64,000 bases of DNA from Callaeas wilsoni (taxonomy: Eukaryota; Chordata; Aves; Passeriformes; Callaeidae): the NCBI GenBank assembly GCA_013398955.1, contig VWPU01006178.1, positions 62,001 through 126,000 of the forward strand. Reading direction: 5' to 3'. Both the position numbers and the translations under genes were made by a program. The first letter of the stretch is position 1; each line of letters starts with the position of its first letter. Below the pieces are notes generated by a model. It made no database searches and had not been told where the DNA came from. It saw only the letters and a program-made list of their open reading frames with translations. Below, in pieces: positions 51,501-61,911 of the stretch.

Positions 51501-51597
51501 CTCTGCCTGTAATGACTGTATTTAGGGACTCGGACTGTAGAAATTTTTAATGAGCAAGCTCATTAGTATAAGAAATTCTATGAAAGTTGAATTGTGC
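48561..51597. other. Unique non-coding stretch
   Basis: No supported gene. A poly-A tract (12 A, GG, 8 A) is at 48717-48738 and a T/G-rich run at 49255-49275. GC-richer parts at 48.8-49.1 kb and 49.8-50.05 kb hold short frames without domains. The part 51380-51560 is repeat-free; near its end, TAATGAGC and GCTCATTA (51548-51565) form an exact inverted pair with a two-base spacer, a possible paired homeodomain site. Confidence 0.5.
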
Positions 51598-51757
51598 AGT
51601 CGCAGAATGGTTTGGGCTGGAAGACACCTACCAGGTCATCTAGTTCCAAACCCCTTACCATGGGCAGGGACATCTTCCACTGGACCAAGTTGCTAAAAGT
51701 CCCATCTAACCTGGCCTTAAACTCTTCCAGAGATGTTCTTCCTTTTATAATATCAAC
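51598..51757 (-). mobile_element. CR1 retrotransposon 3' end with internal deletion
   Basis: The plus strand shows the reverse complement of a CR1 3' end: CAGTCGCAGAATGGTTTGGG, GTCATCTAGTTCCAAACCCC, CATGGGCAGGGACATCTTCC and CCCATCTAACCTGGCCTTAA. After CTCTTCCAGAGATG the sequence goes directly to TTCTTCCTTTTATAATATC, so the usual block of roughly 90 bases between GGGATG and TTTCTTCCTAATATC is missing. It is 5'-truncated soon after. Confidence 0.93.
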
Positions 51758-54700
51758 TTGTGATGACTTAGAAAAACCATATTTTTAGCTGTTGGGCCAC
51801 ACTTGAGGATACTCTCTGACGGTCTGTACAGTTAATATTGTTACCAGGCTCAACTTTGCTTGAAAAGTTGATGATGGGCATTCAATTAGGTATGAAATAA
51901 TAAAGCTAATTGTAAATGTTGAGAAACATGCTGACTCTTAGACTATGGGATAATGTGCTCTAGTAGTATTTAGTAGATCTTAAATTAATCCAATTTTACA
52001 ATATTGGATTATTGTTCCCCCTATGATCTATGCCATCGAATAAGAAAAGTGTTTTAAATAGTGCAATTCCAATTTCCTAAATTAATATTTTCAGTTTCTT
52101 ACAGTTTGTTACTTTAAAAATATTTACCAGAATAATAGAGACTCTGTAATAATCTCCAAGGTTTGTAGTAAATCTAAGTTATAGTGAGTGAACTCCAGCT
52201 TGTATCTAAATGCTTCCTTGCTCAAAGCTAGAATGCAAAGTAACCACGTATTGCCAATCCTTAAGCCTGCAAAGCAAGGAAGAGCTCAATTACAACTTTC
52301 TGGTTGTTTCTCTATATAAGTATCTTTTTTTTTAAGGCTCCTTAAAAGTTTTCCTTAGTCTTTTGCATAAGCCTTACGACCTTTGTTGAAAAGAAAGAAT
52401 ATGTTTGCTTCTCCAATCTAGGCAGCAGGGTTAAACTTATCTAAATAGGTACAAAACCTAGTAATACAGCTCTTTTTTTGCAGTCTTCTGAAGGGACATG
52501 AAACAGTCTACCTGATGTGTGCTGGGGAACCTGGAATGTGCAAGAGTGTGGGATCCTTGCTGACAGTCTGACATTCCTGATTTGAGTGGGAAAACTCTAA
52601 GTCCAGTTTTTCCTTCCTTCTTATGATAGGATACATATGGCTGCAGCTATACTGCTTTGGGCCATGAGCTCCTCAAATGTTTTGTAGTATTAACAACTGT
52701 GTTCGGTCATTAGAATAAGCACTGGGAGAGTAACTGGCAAAACCACATTGTTAACATTGCTTTGGGGAACACACTGGGTAGTTCTCAGTCTTACAAGCAA
52801 TGAATTCTACAGCGATGTTGTGTTCCTAAAACACCTATAAAGAAGATTGTGTAGCAGTGTTTGCAAGAATATGAGTCTATTCCGATATTTTAGCTGTATT
52901 TCATTTCTCATATTTTATGGATCAGTGAAGAAGGGCACAGTGAAAGGATCCAGAATAAAACAATCAAAATAACTGCTGGGAAAACAATCTGTTCTGAAAC
53001 ATTTTTTTGTGTTTGGATATAGGATAGACCTTTTCTAGTCAAGAGGGAAGTATATTGCTACTGAACTGGAGATAAAAATGTGCTATGGAATGGTGATACT
53101 AAAGATTTTCTGTAAGGAAAAAAAAAAGAGAGAAAAATATATAGAGATTATACTTCATCAAGAAATCTGGACATTATAATGATTTAAAATAATGAAAGAG
53201 AAAAACTTGACGTTGTGACCCGAAGGCCAAGAATTTACATTGACCTAAGAAAAAAACTTCACCCTTTCTTTCTCCTCTCCTGCAAGTGCAGAAATACTGA
53301 TTCTCCTGGGACAAAGCCAATGCCTCTATCTTCACCTCCTTCTCTTCCCCATCTAGATCTGTGTCTTATGCATTCACAGGGCACCACCACATCCTCTTCA
53401 CTACTCCACAACTTCTTGTACAAGATATGGTTTATTGGCCGCACCTGCCAATCACTGTGCCTGGCAGGAGAGAAGCCACAGCATCACGTTCAAAGCAGAA
53501 TCCCGTCCCGAAGCTTTCCTCATCACTGCACATTGCTGAGGCCTCTGCTGCGTCCTTGCATTGGCTGTGACACGTGTGTCTCCTGGTACATCAGCCGGTA
53601 CATCACTGGCTCATGCAGCAGGACAGAAGAAAGGTCAGCACTGAATAAAATTATTAATTTTTCAAGGCTAAGGTGCTAAATTCAGGAATTAGTTAAAACT
53701 GCCCATCTTGTGGTGGACTACAGTTTACAATGAAGATGCTGCAGCATCTGTCTTAAATAGGTTGAGGAGTACTTGGAAAAGTATGGAAGATTTTACTGAT
53801 CTAGCATCACCTAAACCTAATGAAGACTTTGTAGCCTCTAAATTGTAGGTGCCCAGGATGGAGTCTAGCCTTCATGAACTCAGTGTGTACCTGCCCATGA
53901 ATTCTCTCTGGACAGCTGGGCAGCTCCCACTTTAGTCACCAGGCTGTAGATACCTTCCCTCTGACATTAGATGACTCTGACTGATGTGGGTCACGTCGGT
54001 CCAGGAGCCACGCAGCCACTCCAGCATGGCACAGGGCTTCAGCTAATAAAGCTTCTAGACAGCACCTCACAGAACAGGCAAAGCAAGGCCACATCTGCCT
54101 ACAGCCAGTTGTGTGGCTCAACCTCTGAATGGATGGAACACTGAAGGAAAATTACGAGGTGAGGGAAAAGAGAGAAGAGGGAGGCGCTACTTTCACCTTT
54201 CTCTGAAGTGTAAATACTCTGCTGAGTATATTAATTTTACTAAGCATAAAATTCTGTGCTTGCATTTATATAGAGGTGATTAAAGATCCCCATTTAAAAA
54301 ATCAGTCTGGAGATAAGGGCTTGTTTTGGCTTAGAAGGCCCAGGCTTCTGTTTTGAAATGTGGCCAAATAAAGAAACACAAATACCCCTCTGTTGATCTG
54401 TGCTGCAGTCAGCAAAGGATGCAAGATTAATGGGGCTGGAAATCAAGCACAAAAGGAATCCTCACCCTGTAATAATGGTTTGGGCACTCAGCAGGGATTA
54501 GAGAGACTTAGGTTCAGTGTTTGATGTTGTATAGTACTTGTATTCCTGGCTGAGTACTCATACTACGAGGCTGTTACACAGGGTGGAGGAGAGGAGACAA
54601 GAGGTGGGAGTGGAAGCCACCTATTTACCCTCATCTAATTTTGTTTTAAAATGAAATTATTCTATTGATGTCTGATTCATCTATTGGGAGAATGTCTAAT

Positions 54701-54901
54701 AGATCAGGCCCTGAGTCTGCACAGAGCAAGAATTTTAAAATCTGACAATCAGAGAACTTAGCAGGATATAAAATTGTAAAATGTTTTTTTGGACTGCAGC
54801 TTTATTGTCAGTCACCTCAGTCCTGCTTCCATTCTGATTTAGCTACCTAAGTCCTTTATTGAATTTTTTCTGCTTTGGTTTGTTTTTGTTTTTGGTTGGG
54901 A
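51758..54901. other. Unique non-coding stretch
   Basis: No supported gene. The longest frame (53215-53679, plus, 154 codons) lies in a CT-rich part and has no recognisable domain. An A-rich run is at 53118-53145. No mobile element was recognised. Confidence 0.5.
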
Positions 54902-55005
54902 TTTTTTTTTTTTTTTTATATTTTTTTTTATTTTTTTTTTTTTTTTATATTTTTTTTTATTTTTTTTTTTTTTTTATATTTTTTTTTATTTTTTTTTTTT
55001 TTTTT
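54902..55005. repeat. Poly-T minisatellite with exact 29-bp period
   Basis: Three identical 29-base units, each of 16 T, ATA, nine T and A, lie at 54902-54930, 54931-54959 and 54960-54988, followed by 17 T that could begin a fourth unit. The homopolymer lengths are the same in all three units. The open frame through it is an F-rich artefact. Confidence 0.95.
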
Positions 55006-55297
55006 GTTTTTGGGTTTTTTTTCAATTATTGTTCCAAATAATTAAAAGATAGAAATTAAGGTTTTGATCAATTCTTTTGGAAGGCTGTGTTCATTGAAGC
55101 ATTGGTCAGATTTCAAATACCATATCACATAAAAAGGAACAGAATCTTTTGGGAAATGAACATTAAAAGGAGCAAAATAACTTTTCTTTTTAGCTGCTTT
55201 TGGAATCAGCTATTGAATCATTTCTTCCAGAGGCTTGAAAGAAGGAGGTTTTGGGCTTTGCATTTGTTACCCACTGTGTATTGAATTCAACTTTTAT
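55006..55297. other. Unique non-coding stretch
   Basis: T-rich start, then AT-rich unique sequence. Nothing recognisable. Confidence 0.5.
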
Positions 55298-55380
55298 ACT
55301 AACTGGTATAAATCACAAGCTGTTCCAATGAAATCAGTAGTTGCACAATTGTAAAATCAGTTAGTGATCATAGTCTGGTT
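55298..55380. repeat. Decayed old amniote interspersed repeat
   Basis: ACTGGTATAAATCACAAGCT, then CCAATGAAATCAGTAGTTGC, ACAATTGTAAAATCAG and ATAGTCTGG are in the order of an old reptile and bird repeat (GGTGTAAATCAGGAG; TTGAAGTCAATGGAGTT; GTGTAAAA; GAATCAGGCC). This is the clearest of the several such remnants in the window. Confidence 0.45.
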
Positions 55381-55885
55381 ACACAGATCTGTGGCATTAA
55401 TCAGTTTTAAAGATCTGGTCCCTAAGTACTTAATTTCTAGGAAACAGCACAATGTGACATTACAAGGATCCTATTTAGAGACACACACTCTGTAGATCAA
55501 AGCGGGAACTACTGGAAATGCTTTCTGAAGGTATGTGTAACTATAAAATGTTTTGAGTGGCTGCCAGTATTTTGTAATCAGTGTTGTAAAGTTTTGTGAT
55601 ACTCTTGATGTCTGCAGATGTTATGTGGCCCGTGGCACAGAGCTGATGTTCTGAATTACCAATTATATACCTAATGGAGCCCTGAGAACTAACTCCTGCC
55701 CTCCTCTGGGTACTGAGGCAGTCTTTAAACACTAGCAAAGGACTGATGCTATAAATAAAACTCTGTCTCCATAGCGACAGGCAGTTCAGTGCTCAGCTTT
55801 CAACACTTTAAAAAGGTAATTACTGTCTTTTTTCTTTATATTTTTCTATTCTTGGTTTATAACAGCAGTAATAACCTCCTGAGTT

Positions 55886-55986
55886 GGGCATTTCCTGGCA
55901 ATTAATGACTGACAGTGTTAAGAACACTTGGCTTTACCTCAAGCCCTCAAATCCTCCAGCCGGTCATTAACTGCCAGGAAATGCCC
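55886..55986. repeat. Long hairpin-forming inverted repeat
   Basis: The left arm 55886-55915 and right arm 55957-55986 are inverted copies, 26 of 30 positions matching, including an unbroken 15-base stem GGGCATTTCCTGGCA and then TTAATGAC. Weaker pairing continues outward (GTAATAA at 55868-55874 with TTATTGC at 56000-56006). The 41-base loop holds two further small hairpins: AGTGTT/AACACT (55914-55928, just overlapping the arm end) and GGCTT/AAGCC (55930-55945). The whole could fold as a branched stem in RNA or as a cruciform in DNA. It resembles the class of old, conserved palindromic elements (Eulor/UCON-type) found near developmental genes, but I cannot assign it to a named family. A non-annotated structured RNA is an alternative. 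Confidence 0.75.
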
Positions 55987-57838
55987 TTCCCCGTAGTCAT
56001 TATTGCTTAATTATGTAAACCTGGATTAGAAATTTAATTAGATGACTTTAACATTCTGTTATTCTCTCTCCACTTTCTTTCTCCATGTCCCAAGCACCAA
56101 TATTTGCCACAGTTGTTAGCCGGCACTACTGATGTTTACTCTAAAATAGTGCTGGTATAGCAAATGCTACACAGAGTCTCTGTGAAACAAGACTAATTCC
56201 CTTTTTAGTCCTTGATTGACAGAATTAATCTGCATACCTATTTGCGAATAACACATTAGATCAGTCTGGAAAGAACCTCCAAGTCCAATTTGGTACTGCT
56301 TTTAGGTGGTGACCAAGAAGAGTTCCCATTGGGAACTCTCCAGTTTGATGAATGAAGGAAAGCTTGTGATGGAGGACACTGAATCTCTGCTTTAGCTTCC
56401 CAGCTCCAACTGTGCCTGCTTGAAGATAGAATGTTCCAGGTATAGCTATGCATTTCCCACTTCTCTTAGAAGCCCAAGCATGGAACTGCTGTAGGCAAAT
56501 GCCTAAAGACTGGATGAGTGGCTCTGACTCATTTCTAACCAGACAACTCTTGAAGCTACTTTCACAGATGTTTCCTTCATCTGAACATGGGGCAAAGTTT
56601 AGCTAAATAGTAGCTGATGTAGCATCCAAAGAAAGGTGCCAAATAAATCTGTTTCTCCCTATTTAGCATGCCATTATTTTATTAATCATTCTTGAAGAAG
56701 ATCTGCACAGCACAGTTGCTGTTATACTGACCCTACCATGCTACAAACAAGTTGCCTTTCAGGAGGCACTACCTCTGTAGCCTCAGGGCCACTGACCCAT
56801 GTGGGTACTTGTACCACAATGTTGTCACCATCCCCAGTGTCTTACCACTACATTAATAAAATCACCTGTCTATACCACCTCATTTTAGTGCCAGATGTTT
56901 AGTTGGATAGTAAACAGAAATAAACACTAATATTTGCCATTCTCTTGTCTTTGAATGAACTAGTAGCCAACTCCTAAAAATTGTACTTGTGATTCTTGGA
57001 GATCTGGTAAAGTATTCATTTGCTTCTGACTTCCATGCACGCTATATGGCACCATTTTAATTTTAAAACCCCTTCCTCTTTTTTAAGAGTCTAAAATTTT
57101 ATAGAAAATCCATTGAAATGCATATCCATTAAAAAGGTTAACTATGGATGGTAGATCCAAAATATTTACTTATTATTTTGAGGTATGAAATTATAATAGT
57201 TCTCTTTATGTAACATATTATAGTCACAGAGGCATGTATATTTGTATCATGTAACTTTTGGGTGGTAATTAAGTAAACAAATAAATAAGGGTGAGGCCTG
57301 ACTGTTGTGCAGGTGGAGGAGGCTTTTACCCCTCAATAAAAGAGGTAGACAAGGTAACTGATTTCCATCTGCTCTTTTTAAAGGCACACTAAAAGTGGAA
57401 AAGGTGGCATAGAATGGACTTCTAGTCCTTTATTTTCATGCTAGTGGAAAAATGGGGCAAGTATCCAAAGCTGAATACTCACTGTTTGCAGCGGTGTTTT
57501 TCTTTGTGTTCCCTGTACAGCCCTGCTTTTCTCCAAACCTGTCCTGCAGAGCTCTGAGGCTGTGCTTGAAGGGAACTCCGTTCATTTGCCTGCCACTGCA
57601 GGTGCACAAAGCCAAGGACTCTCCACCCGCCTACTTCTGGGAAAGCAGTACAGAAAATAACAGTGGCTGTAAGGGAGCTTTTATGGAATTCACTTATGAT
57701 CACAGGGAATTGGTTCAATCTATGTTATTAAGTTAAAATATATGAGAGAAATAAAGACATATTCCTTCTTTTCTTAAGGTAGGGTGAGCCAGAGGTTGGA
57801 GATAAAATCTGTAACACGATAGATGGTTGTTCATATTT
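55987..57838. other. Unique non-coding stretch
   Basis: No supported gene. The first 150 bases next to the hairpin are repeat-free. A frame at 57452-57736 has no recognisable domain. Confidence 0.5.
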
Positions 57839-57905
57839 TGGCTCTACTAATGACCTGATCCTTCCGTTCTGTGCCTCAGCTTCCCAAATATACAATTACT
57901 CTTTC
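57839..57905 (+). mobile_element. MIR/L2-like fragment
   Basis: TTGGCTCTACTAATGACCTG, then TTCTGTGCCTCAGCTTCCC and a following A/T-rich piece match the MIR order TGGCTCTGCCACTAACTAG, then CTCTGTGCCTCAGTTTCC, then the CATCTGTAAAA region. The middle is shortened. Confidence 0.6.
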
Positions 57906-59943
57906 TTCCTGTGTAACAGTAATGTTGATGTGTCCTGACAAATAGCACTAAATAGGCATTAATTGCAGAAATCTCACACACTCAGCAAAAGGAATGAGCA
58001 GGCAGAGAAAAACATCACTTATTTTACACACCAAGCGGCAGTGCCTCATAATCGACAACAGCTGAGTTGGCACCTTAGAAATGTAAGTTCATCTTCTTCT
58101 ATCTTCATTGCAATGGTGTATATTTTGCAACTTGAAAGTTTGCTAAAGTATCAGCACAAAAATGTGAAGTAACTCTTCTTATTATGTCTTTTATATACTT
58201 TATCTTAGTTATGAAATGTTAATATAAATCCATGCACTTTAATTAGTGTATTTTGTGAAGCTTGAGTGGCTAAGAGTGTTCAGTAAACAGAAGGAAACTT
58301 AATAGTTAATACTAACAGGTCATTGCCAGGCATATCAGACTAGACAGACAAATTCAATTGCTAATGAGATTGCTAGTCTAACTTGCCACTTCAGAATTTA
58401 GAGTGAATAGCAAAGAATAGGGCTAAAAGAAAAAGCTCTGAAATGTATTACAGAAAATGGAGGTTTCTTGAAGAAAAACATTTACAGGAAAAAAAAAGTA
58501 ATAAATATTTAGAAATAGTTTTGTTTTCTATAGTGAAAGACTACTTTTCTTCTTGTTGTCCCAGGACAGGTTTTGAGTTCAATGGGAGCAAAGCATTGTT
58601 GATTTAGCAAGGATTACAAGACTGATCCTCACGTTACACAGCAGAATTTATCCACCTCAGGAGTCACTTCAGACTCTCTATTTCTGTGAGATTCAGTGAT
58701 GAATCAAAAGGCCATTAACTGCTGTAATTTATATAATCTACCTCTCTTGTGTTGCAAAAAAATGCATTCAGGTAAGACTATTTAAGCATTTCTTTGCACA
58801 GAGAAGTATTGTCAGCATAACTTATATTGCTTTAGCTGAGTTGCTATTGCGCCAATTAAACATATTAATGCTGTTGTGTCAGTGTCCGCAGAGCATTATA
58901 CTATGATCTTTTCATTGCAGACAAGGTGTCTGAGCCCTGCTGGCATTTCTTGGAGTTCACTGTGTTGTGGATAGTTTTTGTGATATACTGTGGGATACCT
59001 CTCTTTCTGAAAAAGCAATGGTTGCAGCAGCCACTTGCTAATCTAAATCCATTTGGAAAGCTATTCTGTTTCCAAGTTGCCTTTCATTTGCATGGATGAA
59101 ACACAGAAGAACAAAATACTTGTCCTTTATCTCACAGGAAATCGAACTCCTTCATCAGAAGGCTGAAATGTTCCTAGGCAGTCTAATTTCTCAATCACTC
59201 TTGAGGTTCTGATAGTTTTGGGGAGAAGATATACAGCTGAAATAATCCATGATATGTGACTGTCTTTATGTTGCAATCTAGTTGAAAAATCACAGGGGAG
59301 AAATTTTCCTACAAATCCCCTAGTAGATTTTAAGGGTTGCTGCTGACAAATTTTAAATTTTTGTTCTGCCTTCATTTTTTGGGTGTTTGATGTCCTCCAC
59401 TGGCAAGCCCAAGTGCAGTCACAATGAAGCCATGGATCCTGATTTCATACCCTCTGCATCAAGGAACATGGAGTATGGGTTCCCAACATGTGGAGCTAAC
59501 CAGGGAGCAGCAAGGGACCTGGGACAGCTTCTTTGACTTTGTTTATAAATCTCTGTCTTATATGCTTCAGAAGAAAACTGGGAAAATATTTTATAGGGTG
59601 TTCATTTTTTAAAAAAATTAAGTAGCATTTTGAGACAGTTTTTTCTTTTTCTTATTTTCACTAGATAAGAGCAGACAGATTTCTGTAGCAGTTTATGTGT
59701 GGTTTTTATCATATTTTCATGGAAATTTTATTTAGTTCGTAGTTTTAGTGTTGCTTGGAGGGTTTTTTTTGAAAATACCTCTAATTCTTGGAAAGCATGT
59801 AACAGACACGGAATTTACAGTTTAAGCATCGCCTTGAGCTGCCAGGAAAGATTCAGGAATAATACGGACCTCGGTGTCTCTGAAATGAAAGAAAGCTTCC
59901 TATTTGTTGCCCTCCGTCTCAGCGTGGAGGCAGTTTCTGTAAG
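57906..59943. other. Unique non-coding stretch
   Basis: AT-rich, no supported gene, no recognised mobile element. Small open frames on both strands lack domains. Confidence 0.5.
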
Positions 59944-60070
59944 ACACGAGACGTGTGGAGCATGAACGGTGCGTTGCACGAGGCTGCTCGCAGGAGCCAG
60001 GCTCAGGGTGAGGGAGCGGCGTGTGAGCGGGGCTGTGCTCGGAAGGGCGGGCGGCGAGCGGCAGAACCGT
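59944..60070. promoter_or_regulatory. Dense CpG cluster with GC boxes
   Basis: About 15 CpG dinucleotides occur in roughly 130 bases, far denser than anywhere else in the window. The stretch includes GGGCGGGCGGCG (an Sp1-type GC box) near 60047-60058 and GAGCGGCGTG near 60014. There is no TATA box directly upstream that stands out. Such a cluster in CpG-poor DNA is typical of an unmethylated promoter or an enhancer; a non-coding RNA start is possible. A GTGAGG donor-like site follows CAGG at about 60006. No coding exon is recognised next to it. Confidence 0.4.
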
Positions 60071-61059
60071 GTCATGAATGGTGAAGGAGCAGGAATGAGC
60101 CAGCTGATTAAACTGATAGGAGCCAAACAGTGCTGGGGAGCCTTTGATGCGTGTCAGAGGTCACCTCCATACAGTTCCCCAAGTCCCCAGGACACACAAC
60201 CTTGCTGACCTAGTCACTAGATCAGACAAGAGCACTGAGACTTCATCAGCAAGCAACAACCTAACAGATTTAGATAACTGATGGACTACCAAGCAAATGT
60301 TGTAAAAAGGAGCAAAGCAGAAGCTGCTTATTGAGAAGGAAAAATGGGGGAGAGAGAGAAAGAAAGTGTTCCAAAAATGTCTTTTTCTTTGCCTCAACAC
60401 CAGTACCAGGATGTATGAGAAACTCAGGGTAAACACCATTGCCATAAAGATACCTAAGCTCTTGCAAATTGTTGAGGTCTGTACTCGTGCTAATTCTTCA
60501 TCTGCTGAAGAATTTATGGAATTTTAGGTATTTCTTTAGCCGTCTGGGGGGTTTCAGTATTTACATACCATTTTAAAATGAATGAGGTATCAACTTAAAA
60601 ATATAGTCAGCTGCATTGTAGGCACTCTTCCACCTCTCTATCCTTATTTTGTAGGGCTGGTTTGCTTTGGTTTTGGCAGCACATTGCAAAAGAGACAAAA
60701 GCCTACCTCCAAGCAAATGTTTTAAGAGGTGGCAGCTTAGATTGCTAAAGCAGTATGTCTGTAATGCTATAGCAATGTGCCAAACCACTAAACTCCATCG
60801 GTCAGAACGGTTAGTTATTCTGAACCCAAAATAAAACCGATGGGGCTACACTGCTTTTTTGTATGACACCTATGCATAGCAAACACTCCTGGAGGCTTCA
60901 GTAAGTAACCTTGGTGTGTGAGCCTTCCCATGTGTGTGTGCAACATTCAATGAAATGTTCACCTCTTTGGGCTGGTTTTGACATGACCACAATAATACAT
61001 AAATAAATCTGCTATCAGACTTTCAGTGTGGTAAAAGTGATAGAAAAGCAATAGCAACT
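60071..61059. other. Unique non-coding stretch
   Basis: No supported gene. A GA-rich run is at 60345-60367. The sequence downstream of the CpG cluster shows no recognisable exon. Confidence 0.5.
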
Positions 61060-61583
61060 CACCTCTAACGCTACATCCAGCTCTGGGGTTCCCAGCATAA
61101 GAAGGACATTGACCTGTTGGAGCAAGTCCAGAGGAGGCCGCCAGGGTGATCAGAGGGATGGAGCACGACTCCTGAGAGGAAAGGCTGGGAGAATTGGGAT
61201 TTTTCGGGCTAGAGAAGAGAAGGTTTTGGGGTGTCCTAATTGCAGCCTTCCAGTACCCGAAGGAAACCTACAACAAAGATGGAGAAGTACTTTTTACAAG
61301 AGCATGTAGTGCCAGGATGAGGGGGAATGACTTCAAACTGAATGAGAGTAGGTTTAGATTAGATATTAGGAAGAAATTCTTCACTGTGAGAGCGGTGAGA
61401 CACTGGAACAGGTTGTCCAGGGAGGTTGTGGATGCCCCATCCTTGGAAGTGTTCAAGGCCAGGTTGGATGGGGCTCTGAGAAACCTGGCCCAGTGAAAGG
61501 TGCTCCTGCCTACAGCGGGGGGGTTGGAACTAAGTGATCTTTTGGGTCCCTTCCAATCCAGGCCATTCTATGATTCTGTGATC
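61060..61583 (+). mobile_element. CR1 retrotransposon, 3' part including end of ORF2
   Basis: This is the longest continuous CR1 copy here, in the plus direction. It begins with CATCCAGCTCTGGGGTTCCC, continues with GCATAAGAAGGACATTGACC and GTCCAGAGGAGGCC, and ends with CCAATCCAGGCCATTCTATG and ATTCTGTGA, the CR1 terminal repeat. CR1 moves by copying its RNA at a nick in the target; copies are usually 5'-truncated, as here. The 3' untranslated part after the stop is about 90 bases. No target-site duplication is visible, which is normal for this family. Confidence 0.97.
61065..61496 (+). pseudogene. CR1 ORF2 C-terminal remnant (reverse transcriptase polyprotein end)
   Basis: The frame ending at 61496 gives the typical CR1 ORF2 C-terminus: EERLGELGFFGLEKRR, LIAAFQYP, then NDFKLNESRFRLDIRKKFFT, RHWNRLSREVVDAPSLEVFK and ARLDGALRNLAQ before TGA. 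An in-frame TGA at 61173-61175 stands just before the EERL motif. Further upstream the DLLEQVQRR motif is in another frame; a one-base loss near 61136 explains this. The remnant covers only the tail after the polymerase domain, so it is not functional. The protein ends at the usual place for the family. Confidence 0.92.
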
Positions 61584-61799
61584 CTCACTTTCTTTTAGAA
61601 GCAGCTGGTATATTTCACTGAGGTGTACTGTGTATAGTTAAAAATGTCAAGGGTTTTGTGAGATGTCCGAGGATACCCGAGACAGTCACATGAAGCTGGC
61701 AGATATAACTTGGGACCTGTGTGAGACCCACATCCGCTCAGGAGGCATGAGCTGCCTCTCTCTCCCCTGTGAGCTGACATGCTGCAAAACAAATGTGAG

Positions 61800-61911
61800 G
61801 TGGAAGCCATTTGGACAGGTTTGGGTCTTGCTGAAAGGTAGCATAACGTTGAGAAGCAGGACTTATTTGCTTGGACGCAGGACTGAGCTAACACATCTAA
61901 ATGGCTTCCAC
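61800..61911. repeat. Inverted repeat with 13-bp exact arms
   Basis: GTGGAAGCCATTT (61800-61812) and AAATGGCTTCCAC (61899-61911) are exact inverted copies, 86 bases apart. Weaker similarity extends a few bases both ways. It may be part of a decayed DNA transposon or chance. Confidence 0.6.

Noticed and set aside
53215..53679. 154-codon plus-strand open frame
   Set aside because: Located in a CT-rich part with low stop density; no domain or conserved motif seen, and another frame on the same strand is also open.
54859..55041. F/I/Y-rich open frame of 60 codons
   Set aside because: It is a translation of the poly-T minisatellite and not a membrane protein.
56245..56300. Possible CR1 3' end (GATCAGTCTGGAAAGAACCT and CCTCCAAGTCC)
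   Set aside because: Only about 30 bases match and the next blocks of a CR1 end are missing.
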